DNA from: F23-B02 sp963633225
Lineage (GTDB): Bacteria; Bacillota; Clostridia; Oscillospirales; Oscillospiraceae
DNA length: 64,000 nt
Direction of reading: 5' to 3'
Assembly (NCBI GenBank): GCA_963633225.1
Contig: CAVGXR010000053.1
Location: 1-64,000, forward strand
The translations under genes were made by a program, and so were the position numbers. Positions within the stretch are counted from its first letter, which is position 1. Each line of letters starts with the position of its first letter. Shown one piece after another: positions 8,320 to 17,079 of this stretch. Below the pieces are notes generated by a model that did not search any database, was not told the origin of the DNA, and saw only the letters and a program-made list of their open reading frames with translations.

Positions 8320-8945
8320 CTTATAAAGTTCGTTGCGATTCGCTCTTCCTTTTCTGGTAAGCCGAAGGTCTCTTTGCCGAGGGCAATGCTCTTCATGAGG
8401 AAGCTCATGTTCCGTGCGAGGGTGCGCATGGTCTGCCTGCCCTCACCGTCGAGCTCCGCCTCGCCCTTTGAGCAGCCGTGGATGCTGTTCCAATAGCGGC
8501 TCGAGGCGATGGGCATACCTGATATGGTGAAGTACTTGTTCAGCTCATCAAAGGTCGCCGAGCAGCCGCCGCGCCGTGCGCACACGACGCTTGCTCCGAC
8601 CTTCATCGTCATGTCGAAGTCTGCGCTGTAAAACAGCCTGTCCAGACACGCGACGAGCGTGGCGTTGGCGCTGGCGTAATACACAGGGCTTGCAACGACC
8701 AGTCCGTCGGCAGCCCTGAGCTTTCCGGCAATGACGTTGACGATATCGTCAAACACGCATTTGCCGTTTGCCTCGCAGTAACCGCAGGCAGTGCAGCCGC
8801 GCAGCGGCTCGGAGCCTATCCGCACGATCTCGGTCTCGACCCCCTCCGCCGCGAACACCGCCTCCATCTCGCGCAGCGCAACGGACGTGTTGCCGTCTGC
8901 GTGCGGCGAGCCGTTTATCATAAGAACCTTAAGCTTGCTGTTCAT
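8316..8945 (-). CDS. NADPH-dependent FMN reductase/flavodoxin-fold oxidoreductase
   Basis: A 209-residue protein of the NAD(P)H-dependent FMN reductase (iron-sulfur flavoprotein-like) family. It opens with KVLMINGSPHADGNTS, the phosphate-binding loop for FMN, and then has GCTACGYCEANGKC, a cysteine-rich segment typical of flavoproteins in anaerobes. VVASPVYYASANA is the second FMN-contact loop. The ATG at 8945 has GGAGG 8 nt upstream; an in-frame start 12 codons further up lacks this. It overlaps the PIG-V-like gene start. Confidence 0.85.
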   Translation of the reverse strand: MNSKLKVLMINGSPHADGNTSVALREMEAVFAAEGVETEIVRIGSEPLRGCTACGYCEANGKCVFDDIVNVIAGKLRAADGLVVASPVYYASANATLVACLDRLFYSADFDMTMKVGASVVCARRGGCSATFDELNKYFTISGMPIASSRYWNSIHGCSKGEAELDGEGRQTMRTLARNMSFLMKSIALGKETFGLPEKEERIATNFIR

Positions 8946-8989
8946 AGCCGTACCTCCGTTTGATCTATGTGTCTCATACATGTGTTTTT

Positions 8990-9018
8990 ATGATACCATG
9001 ATATTCCGTCTTTTTCAA
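8990..9018 (-). promoter_or_regulatory. Promoter of the flavodoxin-fold gene
   Basis: TTGAAA (9013-9018) and TATCAT (8990-8995), 17-bp spacer, minus strand. Confidence 0.6.
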
Positions 9019-9034
9019 CGCATTCAATGCAAAT

Positions 9035-9068
9035 GACCGCTCGCAAAACAGCGAGCGGTCATTTTGTC
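9035..9068. terminator. Hairpin terminator downstream of the fabG operon
   Basis: GACCGCTCGC and GCGAGCGGTC enclose a six-base loop, flanked by short T-rich runs on both strands. Confidence 0.5.
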
Positions 9069-9089
9069 TTGTTAAAAACCGCAGCAGGC

Positions 9090-9208
9090 GGAACAGGCAA
9101 GCCTGTTCCCTACGCCAAAGCGGTGTGCGCAAAGCGCACGGATTGGATTTTATTCGCTCGGAGAGCGAACACCTTCAGCTAACGGCTAACAGCTAACAGC
9201 TAATGGCT
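9090..9208. repeat. Cluster of short perfect hairpins and AGCTAAC tandem repeats
   Basis: Three palindromes in a row have two- or three-base loops: GGAACAGGC/GCCTGTTCC (9090-9109), GTGCGC/GCGCAC (9125-9139) and TTCGCTC/GAGCGAA (9153-9169). They are followed by about four copies of AGCTAAC (about 9177-9208). The stretch 8982-9353 holds no convincing gene. Confidence 0.6.
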
Positions 9209-9353
9209 CGCTGCGTTTTCTGCGCTGCTGCCGGTCGTGATACCGCAATCAACGTATAAGTACAGACTCAATGCGCCTCCAAAAAAGCGAAACGGGTTTA
9301 TTTCCTCCATTGTCTCGATACCGTGCACCGGCAATATCCGTATAGGTGCAGGT

Positions 9354-10094
9354 TTAATGCGCCTCCGAAAAACCGCCGTCGGAGCAGATGATCTGGCCGG
9401 TGATGAACGAAGCGCTGTCGGAGGCGAGAAAGGCTACTGTTTCGGCGATATCCTCGGGTCTGCCGAGCCTGCGCAGCGGCGTATCGGCAGCGAGCATATC
9501 GAGCGTTTCGCGTCCGAGCACCTGCACCATGTCGGTGTTTATAACGCCGGGCGCTACACAGTTGACGCGGATGTTCGTCGGCGCAAGCTCCTGCGCAAGC
9601 GAGCGCGTGAGCCCGACGATGGCGTGCTTCGTTGCCGAATACGCCACCTCGCAGGACGCGCCGTGCAGCCCCCATATCGAGGAGATGTTCACGATGCAGC
9701 CCGAGTGCCTGTCAAGCATACCGGGCAGCACCTCCTGAATGGTGTTGAACGCGCCGTTGAGGTTCACATCGAATATCCTGCGCCAGTACTCCTCGCTGAT
9801 GTCCTGAAACTGGCTCTGGCGTGCAATACCGGCGTTGTTGACAAGCAGCGTTACCTCGCCGAGGCAGTCCCGCACGGCCTCGACCATATCATGCACGGCG
9901 GCGCGGTCGGAGACATCGGCGCGAAAGCACATGGCCTCGAGCCCCTCGTCAAGGAGCTTTCGGCAAAGCTCCTCGGCCTTATCCTGCCGCTCGATGTAAT
10001 TTATGCATACGGCATAGCCCCTGTGCGCGAGTGCATCGGCGCATGCTCTGCCGATGCCGCGTGAGGAGCCGGTTATAAGTGCAACTTTTTTCAT
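9354..10094 (-). CDS. SDR oxidoreductase, 3-oxoacyl-ACP reductase (FabG)-like
   Basis: A 246-residue classical short-chain dehydrogenase. The Rossmann motif TGSSRGIG (8-15), NNAG, the catalytic Ser in NISS, and the YSATK (Tyr-x-x-x-Lys) pair are all present. The closing PEDIAETVAFLASDSASFITGQ resembles FabG. It reduces a 3-oxoacyl or similar carbonyl with NAD(P)H. It starts 9 bp after the second ABC half-transporter with a GAGGA Shine-Dalgarno, so it ends the plsC-ABC-ABC operon. A dedicated role in modifying lipids exported or built by that operon is inference. Confidence 0.85.
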   Translation of the reverse strand: MKKVALITGSSRGIGRACADALAHRGYAVCINYIERQDKAEELCRKLLDEGLEAMCFRADVSDRAAVHDMVEAVRDCLGEVTLLVNNAGIARQSQFQDISEEYWRRIFDVNLNGAFNTIQEVLPGMLDRHSGCIVNISSIWGLHGASCEVAYSATKHAIVGLTRSLAQELAPTNIRVNCVAPGVINTDMVQVLGRETLDMLAADTPLRRLGRPEDIAETVAFLASDSASFITGQIICSDGGFSEAH

Positions 10095-10103
10095 TGAGTT
10101 TCC

Positions 10104-11897
10104 TCACTTGTTTTCAAACTGACTGGTGTACAGCTCCCTGTACAGGCCGCCGTTTTCGAGCAGCTGCGCGTGCGTACCGCTCTCGACAATATCGCCCTTA
10201 TCCATGACGAGGATGAGATCAGCGTCGCGGATGGTGGAGAGCCTGTGGGCGATGACAAAGCTCGTTCTGCCTCGCGTGAGGCGGTCCATGGCGTTCTGCA
10301 CAAGCAGCTCGGTGCGCGTATCGACGGAGCTCGTTGCCTCGTCGAGGATTATCATAGGCGCGTTTTCGACCATGGCACGCGCAATGGTCAGAAGCTGGCG
10401 CTGGCCTGCCGAGAGACTGCTGCGGTCGTTGAGCTCGGTGTCGTAGCCCTTGGGCAGGGTACGGATGTAGTGATCCATGCCCACGAGCCTGCACGCGGCC
10501 TCGATCTGCTCGTCGCTGACGCCCTGCTTGCCGTAGGCAATGTTCTCGCGGTAGGTCCCGTCAAACAGCCATGTGTCCTGCAAGACCATGCCGAACATGG
10601 AGTGAACGTCGCTGCGGCGCATCTCCGACACGGGCACACCGTCGATCCTTATCTGCCCGCTCCACAGCTCGTAAAAGCGCATGAGGAGGTTGACCATCGT
10701 GGTCTTGCCCGCGCCGGTGTAGCCGACTATGGCTACCTTCTGGCCGGGCTCGACGCTTGCCGAGAAGTCGTTTATGACGGGCTTGTCCTCAGCGTAGCCG
10801 AAGCGGACGTGCTCAAAATCGACCTTGCCGCGCACATGCTCGAGCCGCTGCGTGCATCCGCTGTCGTCGGGCATTTCCTCCTCGCCGAGGAAGCCGAACA
10901 CTCGCTCACCGGCAGCGCCGGCGGACATGAGGCTGCTGACGGCCTGAGATATCTGGCTCAGGGGGTTCGTGAAGAGCTTTACATAGCTTATGAAGGCAAT
11001 GACCGTACCGAAGCGGATGCTGCCGCTCATCGTGAGCGCAGCGCCCACAACGCACACCGCGACATAGCCGAAGCTTCCGACAAAGCCCATGAGCGGCATG
11101 AGCAGGCCGCTGAAAAACTGCGACTTCCACGCGCTGTTGTAGAGATTGTCGTTTATGCGGTCAAACTCGGCCTTGGACTGCGCTGTTGCGCCGTAGGCAC
11201 GGACGATGTTGTGACCCGAGTACATTTCCTCGACATGGCCGTTCATATCGCCGAGGTTCTTCTGCTGCTGGCGGAAATACTTGCGCGAGCGCGAGACGAT
11301 GAAGAACATCAGGACAAAGCCGAGCAGCGACGAGCCGATAGCCGTCAGTGCAAGGCGGCCACTGGTGGCAAACATTATTATTGTAACGCCGATAAACTGC
11401 ACGACGGCCTGAACGAGCGTCGTTATGCTGGAGTTGAGCGCCGAGGATATGGTATCGACATCGTTTGTTATGCGGCTTAAAACGTCGCCGACCGTGACCT
11501 TGTCGAAGAACTTCAGCGGCAGACGGTTTATCTTGTGGCTGATGCTCGTGCGCATGCTCCATGCAAGCCTCTGCATGACGCTTATCATGATGTAGCTTGC
11601 CGCGCAGGTGACGAGGTTTGCGCTTATGTAGATGGCAAGGATGATGAGAATGGACTTTATTATAAGGTCCATGTCTATGCCCGTTTTAAGTCCGTCGCTT
11701 ATGCTGTTTGTAAGGTCGGCGAGCTTATCGGGCGCGATTATCGTCAGAAACGTTCCGACGAGGCTGAATATGAGCGAAATTATGATGGGCTTGTACCACG
11801 GCTTTAGATACCGCAGCAGCTCAAGCATAGAATTTTTGACGTTCTTGGGCTTTTCGCCCGCGCCGCGTCCCGGAGGTCCCTTTGGTCCTGGTCTCAT
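10104..11897 (-). CDS. ABC exporter half, canonical ATPase site subunit
   Basis: A 597-residue fused permease-ATPase of the MdlB/TM288 type. Six transmembrane segments lie in about 40-330, and the nucleotide-binding domain has Walker A GYTGAGKTT, signature LSAGQRQ and Walker B IILDEATS with the catalytic glutamate. The signature is non-canonical (SAGQ), complementing the partner subunit. The N-terminus is rich in Pro and Gly (RPGPKGPPGRG). It overlaps the upstream half by 4 bp (ATGA), as expected for a heterodimer. Confidence 0.9.
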   Translation of the reverse strand: MRPGPKGPPGRGAGEKPKNVKNSMLELLRYLKPWYKPIIISLIFSLVGTFLTIIAPDKLADLTNSISDGLKTGIDMDLIIKSILIILAIYISANLVTCAASYIMISVMQRLAWSMRTSISHKINRLPLKFFDKVTVGDVLSRITNDVDTISSALNSSITTLVQAVVQFIGVTIIMFATSGRLALTAIGSSLLGFVLMFFIVSRSRKYFRQQQKNLGDMNGHVEEMYSGHNIVRAYGATAQSKAEFDRINDNLYNSAWKSQFFSGLLMPLMGFVGSFGYVAVCVVGAALTMSGSIRFGTVIAFISYVKLFTNPLSQISQAVSSLMSAGAAGERVFGFLGEEEMPDDSGCTQRLEHVRGKVDFEHVRFGYAEDKPVINDFSASVEPGQKVAIVGYTGAGKTTMVNLLMRFYELWSGQIRIDGVPVSEMRRSDVHSMFGMVLQDTWLFDGTYRENIAYGKQGVSDEQIEAACRLVGMDHYIRTLPKGYDTELNDRSSLSAGQRQLLTIARAMVENAPMIILDEATSSVDTRTELLVQNAMDRLTRGRTSFVIAHRLSTIRDADLILVMDKGDIVESGTHAQLLENGGLYRELYTSQFENK

Positions 11898-13666
11898 ATG
11901 GCAAGTTCCTCCTCTGAAAGCTGGCTGAGCGCTATCTGGCGGTAGACCTCGCAGGAGGACAGGAGCTCCCTGTGAGTTCCCATACCGGCGACCCTGCCCT
12001 CGTTGAGGACGATGATCCTGTCGGCGGCCATGATCGTGCCGATGCGCTGGGCGACGATGAGCTTGGTCTGACCGGCGGTGCGCTCGCGCAGTGCGTCGCG
12101 CAGCTCGCGGTCGGTTTTGAAGTCGAGGGCGGAGAAGGTATCGTCAAATATGAGTATCTCCGCGTCGCGGCAGAGCGCACGCGCAATGGAAAGGCGCTGC
12201 TTCTGGCCGCCGGAGAAGTTCGTGCCGCCGCGTGCCATGTGTGCCTGCACTCCGTCCTCGAGCTCGGACACGAAGCCGGCAGAGTGCGATATGTTGAGCG
12301 CCTCGTCAAGGCGGCCTTCGTCGGCATTGCTGCCGAAGGCGACGTTATCCCTGATCGTTCCCGTGAACATGACGGCCTTCTGCGAGACATAGCCTATCTT
12401 GGAGTAGAGCGTTTCGAGCTCGTAGTCCTTAACGTTCACGCCGTCAACGAGCACCTCGCCCTCTGTCGCATCGTAAAACCTCGGGATGAGGTTCATGAGC
12501 GTTGTCTTGCCGGAGCCGGTGGAGCCTATAAACGCGACCGTTTCGCCCTTATTTGCCTTGAAGCTCACATTGCTCAGAACGCTGCCGCTGCCGCCCGGGT
12601 AGGTAAAGCTCACGTTTTTAAACTCAACCGTTCCGCTCACCTCGCCCGAGCCCGTTACGCTTCCGCTTACGACCTTGGGCTGCGTCGAGAGCACCTCGCT
12701 TATACGCTTTGCCGCCTCAAGCGCACGCGGCATGATGATAACGACCATAACGATCATGATAAAGCTCATTATGACCTGCATCGCATAGGACATGAAAACG
12801 ATCATATCCGCAAAGATATCCACGCGCATGGCGACCGCCTCCGCGCCGCTTCCTGCAACTGCGGTTATGAGCACCGCGCCGATCCAGTAGATCGACATGT
12901 TCAGGCAGTTCATAACAAGTCCCATGAAGGGGCTTAAAAGCGTCATGGTGCGGTTTGCAAACAGGGAGTTTTCAAGAAGCTCGGTGTTGACCTTCTCGAA
13001 TTTCTTTTCCTGATACTCCTCGGCATTGTAAGCCCGCACGACGCGGATGCCGGTGAGATTTTCACGCGCCGCCTGATTGAGCGAATCCTGCAACCACTGG
13101 ATGCGCTTAAAGCGCGGGAAGGTGCGCACGATGGCGATGCTCAGTATCGCAACAAGCAGCACGACCGCGATGCCTGTCGCCAGCGACCACTGCCAGGCCT
13201 TGCCCGCGATCTTCATGATCGCCCAGACAGCCATGAGCGGTGCCTTGACTATGACCTGCAGGGACAGCACGACCAGCATCTGGACCTGAGACACGTCGTT
13301 TGTCGAGCGGGTGATAAGGCTCGCGGTTGAAAATGCGTTTATTTCCTCAAGAGTAAAGCTCTCGACCTTGTAGAACATTTCCCTTCTCAAGCGTCTTGAG
13401 AAATTTGCCGCGATGCGCGAAGCGAAAAAGCACACCGCGACCGACGAGACAAGACTGCCCAGCGCACACAGCAGCATCATGCCGCCGGCGCTCCACACAG
13501 CGCCGATATTGCTGCCCGGAGTTTCGATAAGCGTCGTTATCTCGGACATATAATCGGGTATCATGAGGTCGAGCACGACCTGAATGCCGACGAACACAAG
13601 GCTGAACAGGGAAAACAGCCATTCCTTCGCCCTCAGATACCTGAACAGTTTAAGTAATTTCAGCAT
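11894..13666 (-). CDS. ABC exporter half, degenerate ATPase site subunit
   Basis: A 590-residue permease-ATPase of the MdlA/TM287 type. Walker A is GSTGSGKTT and the signature is the canonical FSGGQ, but Walker B reads LIFDDTFS: aspartate replaces the catalytic glutamate. This is the known asymmetric pattern of heterodimeric exporters such as TM287/288, where one site is weakly active. Together with the downstream half it should form one exporter of hydrophobic compounds or lipids. It starts 21 bp after plsC with an AGGAGG-type ribosome binding site. Confidence 0.9.
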   Translation of the reverse strand: MLKLLKLFRYLRAKEWLFSLFSLVFVGIQVVLDLMIPDYMSEITTLIETPGSNIGAVWSAGGMMLLCALGSLVSSVAVCFFASRIAANFSRRLRREMFYKVESFTLEEINAFSTASLITRSTNDVSQVQMLVVLSLQVIVKAPLMAVWAIMKIAGKAWQWSLATGIAVVLLVAILSIAIVRTFPRFKRIQWLQDSLNQAARENLTGIRVVRAYNAEEYQEKKFEKVNTELLENSLFANRTMTLLSPFMGLVMNCLNMSIYWIGAVLITAVAGSGAEAVAMRVDIFADMIVFMSYAMQVIMSFIMIVMVVIIMPRALEAAKRISEVLSTQPKVVSGSVTGSGEVSGTVEFKNVSFTYPGGSGSVLSNVSFKANKGETVAFIGSTGSGKTTLMNLIPRFYDATEGEVLVDGVNVKDYELETLYSKIGYVSQKAVMFTGTIRDNVAFGSNADEGRLDEALNISHSAGFVSELEDGVQAHMARGGTNFSGGQKQRLSIARALCRDAEILIFDDTFSALDFKTDRELRDALRERTAGQTKLIVAQRIGTIMAADRIIVLNEGRVAGMGTHRELLSSCEVYRQIALSQLSEEELAI

Positions 13667-13687
13667 TTAGCGGGATATCCCTCCTGT

Positions 13688-14518
13688 TTATTTTTCCTTT
13701 GCCGCATCAAGATGCTGCTCTATCATATCCTGAGCAAGCTGCGCGGTCTCCTTGGTTTTATGCTCCTTGACGTACTGCGCGTCTATAACGCCGAGCACGT
13801 CTACATAAACAGACGTTTTTTTCAGCGGGAAATTGTGAACGATCTTGTCGGTGTTGCGCAGAGCGACGACAACGACGGGCACTCCGGCACGCTGAGCTAT
13901 CTTGAACGAGCCCGCATGGAAGGGCAGCATGTCCTCCTGCTTGCTGCGCGTACCCTCGGGGTAAATGACAACCGAGGCATAGTCCTTATCTATGTACTGC
14001 GTTGCAAGCTTCACTGTCTTTAGCGCCTCGCGGTTATTCTCCCTGTCAAGCGGCAGGCAGCCGCACTTGTGCATGACCTTGCCTATTATGGGCAGCTTCA
14101 GATTGCCCGGCTTTGAGATGAAGGTCAGCTCTTCCTCGGGCATTTTGTGCACCATGACGACGGGGTCTGCCAGCGAGCGGTGGTTTGCTACCATGAGATA
14201 GCGCGTGTCCTTCGGAATGAGCTCCTTTCCGCTTATGGAAACGTCTGCGCGTGCGTAAAACACCAGCAGGTCCGCAACCGCATGCAGATGCCACAGCCAG
14301 AACTTCGAGGGCTTCTCCTGAAGCTTGTTTTTATCTATAAACAGCTCCGTTGCAAGCAGCATGGTCAACGCATAGGCGATGTGAGCGCCGAAAAAGTATT
14401 CAAAAAAGCGCAGCAGCATGACTCCCGTGACCTTCAGTGCGCCTCCGCCCTGTCCTGCTATGAGCGTGTGAAGAACGCTTCCTCCCGCGCCGATGGCGGC
14501 AAATATCTTAAGGAGCAT
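13688..14518 (-). CDS. plsC: 1-acyl-sn-glycerol-3-phosphate acyltransferase
   Basis: A 276-residue PlsC-family enzyme that acylates lysophosphatidate to phosphatidate. The catalytic NHRSLADPV (H-x4-D) and YPEGTRS motifs are present, and the N-terminus holds two hydrophobic segments. Start 14518 is chosen because GGGAGG lies 7 nt upstream; an earlier in-frame start at 14584 adds 22 residues without a ribosome binding site. It is the first gene of an operon with the ABC exporter pair and FabG-like SDR. Confidence 0.88.
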   Translation of the reverse strand: MLLKIFAAIGAGGSVLHTLIAGQGGGALKVTGVMLLRFFEYFFGAHIAYALTMLLATELFIDKNKLQEKPSKFWLWHLHAVADLLVFYARADVSISGKELIPKDTRYLMVANHRSLADPVVMVHKMPEEELTFISKPGNLKLPIIGKVMHKCGCLPLDRENNREALKTVKLATQYIDKDYASVVIYPEGTRSKQEDMLPFHAGSFKIAQRAGVPVVVVALRNTDKIVHNFPLKKTSVYVDVLGVIDAQYVKEHKTKETAQLAQDMIEQHLDAAKEK

Positions 14519-14893
14519 AGATAAGCCTCCCAGTATAATTATAGTATTCTTATATATTAACACGACTTTGTGATTTTCCAACAAGTAATTTTTGAATATT
14601 TTAATAATTTTTTAAGCTTTCTTTAAAAAGGCGGGTATTTGTTATTGAAATATCAATGTTTTGTCGCTTTCCGATACTTTTTTGTGTGTTTTGTACAGCT
14701 TGGGCGTAAATTTCTTTATTCTTTCGTGAATATTGATAAATTTGTTGATTTTGACCGAAAGGGGCTTATTTTAAAATTGATTTTTCGACCATAATAGTAT
14801 AAAATACATAAACGAGTTGTTAACGTAATATAAACAGTGTAAAAACGTTGCAGCTTGTTAAATCCGTAACTAATTTTATAGGAGTGAATTTTT
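14519..14893. other. AT-rich divergent intergenic region
   Basis: The region separates plsC from hppA and must hold promoters for both. On the plus strand TTGATT (14777-14782) and TATAAA (14798-14803) are spaced by only 15 bp and are a weak candidate for hppA. I see no gene or structured RNA. Confidence 0.45.
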
Positions 14894-16894
14894 ATGGAAT
14901 CCCTTATGTATCTGGCACCTGCCCTTGCAGTTGTCGCTCTGCTGTTTGCTTTCTACAAGATAGCATTCGTCTCCAAGCAGGACGCAGGTACCGACCGCAT
15001 GAAGGAGATCGCTGCCGCGATCAATGACGGCGCAAGAGCGTTCCTTTTTGCGGAGTACAAGATCCTTGCGATCTTCATCGTAGTTCTGGTCATAGCCATC
15101 GGCGTGTTCCTGAAGAGCTGGACGACCGCTCTGTGCTTCCTGTGCGGCGCTCTGTTCTCCATCCTCGCAGGCTACATCGGCATGAACGTTGCTACCAAGG
15201 CCAACGTCCGCACCGCAAACGCAGCCAGAACCAGCGGCATGAACAAGGCTCTTTCGATCGCCTTCTCCGGCGGCTCGGTCATGGGTCTGTGCGTCGTAGG
15301 TCTCGGCCTTCTCGGCGCAAGCGTGCTGTTCCTCATCTTCAATGACACAAACGTTCTGTTCGGCTTCTCCCTCGGCGCAAGCTCGATCGCTCTGTTTGCC
15401 CGTGTCGGCGGCGGTATCTATACCAAGGCAGCCGACGTCGGCGCAGACCTCGTCGGCAAGGTCGAGGCGGGCATCCCCGAGGACGACCCCCGCAACCCCG
15501 CAGTTATCGCCGATAACGTCGGCGACAACGTCGGCGACGTAGCCGGTATGGGCGCAGACCTCTTCGAGAGCTATGTCGGCGCTATCATCTCCGCAATGAC
15601 CCTCGGCGCAGTTGCCGAGTTCATAACTCAGTTCGGCAACCTGACCGTTATCTTCCCGCTGGTCATCGCGGCCTGCGGCATCGCAGCCTCCGTCATCGCC
15701 ACCTTCTTCGTGCGCGGCAAGGAGGGCTCGAACCCCCACGCGGCGCTCAAGATGGGCTCGTATGTTTCCGCCCTTCTCGTCGTTATCGCATCCATCGCGC
15801 TGAGCAAGGTCATGCTCGGCAGCTACGGCCCTGCATGGGCAATAGTTTCCGGTCTGGTCGTCGGCCTCGTCATCGGTATCGTCACCGAGGTCTACACCTC
15901 CGGCGATTACAAGTTTGTTAAGAAGATCGCCCAGCAGTCCGAGACGGGCTCTGCTACCACCATCATCTCCGGCACCGCAGTCGGCATGATGTCCACATGG
16001 GTCCCCGTTCTCCTTATCTGCGTCAGCATTTTCATCGCTTACCAGTTTGCCGGCCTTTACGGCATCGCACTTGCCGCAGTCGGTATGCTCTCCACCACCG
16101 GCATCACCGTCGCTGTTGACGCATACGGCCCCATCGCCGACAACGCCGGCGGCATCGCAGAGATGAGCGGCCTTGACCCCTCCGTCCGCGAGATCACCGA
16201 TAAGCTCGACGCAGTCGGCAACACCACCGCTGCAATGGGCAAGGGCTTCGCTATCGGCTCGGCAGCTCTGACCGCACTGGCTCTGTTCGTATCCTTCACT
16301 CAGGCCACTGGTCTGGATGCCTCGCAGGTCGCTCTGACAAGCCCCACCGTCGTTATCGGTCTGCTCATCGGCGGTATGCTCCCCTTCGTGTTCTCTGCAA
16401 TGACCATGGACTCTGTTTCCAAGGCAGCCTACAGCATGATCGAGGAGGTTCGCCGTCAGTTCCGTGAGATCCCCGGCGTTATGGAAGGCACCGCAAAGCC
16501 CGACTACAAGACCTGCGTTGCTATCTCCACCACCGCGGCTCTGAAGGAAATGCTCGTTCCCGGCATCATGGCAGTCGTTGCTCCTCTGGCAGTCGGCATC
16601 ATCCTCGGCTCGACCGCTCTTGCCGGTCTGCTGGCAGGCTCTCTCGTTTCCGGCGTCATGATGGCAATGTTCATGTCCAACGCCGGCGGCGCATGGGATA
16701 ACGCGAAGAAGTACATAGAGGAAGGCCATCACGGCGGCAAGGGCTCGGATGCCCACAAGGCAGCCGTCGTCGGCGACACCGTAGGCGACCCGTTCAAGGA
16801 CACCTCCGGCCCGTCGATCAACATCCTCATCAAGCTCATGACCGTTGTTTCCACCGTTTTCGCAGCCATCTTCACTGCAAACGGCCTGTTCTGA
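14894..16894 (+). CDS. hppA: Membrane-bound ion-pumping pyrophosphatase
   Basis: A 666-residue polytopic protein that couples pyrophosphate hydrolysis to Na+ or H+ export. The pyrophosphate-binding motifs DVGADLVGKVEAGIPEDDPRNPAVIADNVGDNVGD are clear (about residues 178-215), and a second set, GDTVGDPFKDTSGPS, lies near the C-terminus. GNTTAA (about 438-443) has Ala where K+-independent enzymes carry Lys, so this is the K+-dependent class. In Clostridia that class often pumps Na+, but I cannot decide the ion. The start has AGGAG 9 nt upstream. Codon usage looks highly expressed. Confidence 0.95.
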   Translation: MESLMYLAPALAVVALLFAFYKIAFVSKQDAGTDRMKEIAAAINDGARAFLFAEYKILAIFIVVLVIAIGVFLKSWTTALCFLCGALFSILAGYIGMNVATKANVRTANAARTSGMNKALSIAFSGGSVMGLCVVGLGLLGASVLFLIFNDTNVLFGFSLGASSIALFARVGGGIYTKAADVGADLVGKVEAGIPEDDPRNPAVIADNVGDNVGDVAGMGADLFESYVGAIISAMTLGAVAEFITQFGNLTVIFPLVIAACGIAASVIATFFVRGKEGSNPHAALKMGSYVSALLVVIASIALSKVMLGSYGPAWAIVSGLVVGLVIGIVTEVYTSGDYKFVKKIAQQSETGSATTIISGTAVGMMSTWVPVLLICVSIFIAYQFAGLYGIALAAVGMLSTTGITVAVDAYGPIADNAGGIAEMSGLDPSVREITDKLDAVGNTTAAMGKGFAIGSAALTALALFVSFTQATGLDASQVALTSPTVVIGLLIGGMLPFVFSAMTMDSVSKAAYSMIEEVRRQFREIPGVMEGTAKPDYKTCVAISTTAALKEMLVPGIMAVVAPLAVGIILGSTALAGLLAGSLVSGVMMAMFMSNAGGAWDNAKKYIEEGHHGGKGSDAHKAAVVGDTVGDPFKDTSGPSINILIKLMTVVSTVFAAIFTANGLF

Positions 16895-16908
16895 TAAATA
16901 AAGCAGCT

Positions 16909-16942
16909 ACACCTCCGAGGCAGCCGTCTCGGAGGTGTTTTT
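16909..16942 (+). terminator. hppA terminator
   Basis: ACACCTCCGAG and CTCGGAGGTGT form an 11-bp stem followed by five T. Confidence 0.85.
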
Positions 16943-17079
16943 ACATTTTCATCATACTTTATTAACAAAAAAGAGCCCCGTTTATGGCATAATAGTTGTT
17001 GTCCATAATATTGAAAGCCCTTTGCTTGACAGAAGGTGTATAATATTATGGCAAGTAACCTGCACCCAAGGAGATCATT

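Noticed and set aside
9177..9208. CRISPR array in the AGCTAAC tandem repeats
   Set aside because: Units are 7-8 bp without spacers and no cas genes are present.
14876..16756. 626-codon open frame on the strand opposite hppA
   Set aside because: Its translation is Cys-, His- and Asp-rich low-complexity sequence with no family pattern, and hppA on the other strand is unambiguous; it is a mirror of GC-rich codon use.
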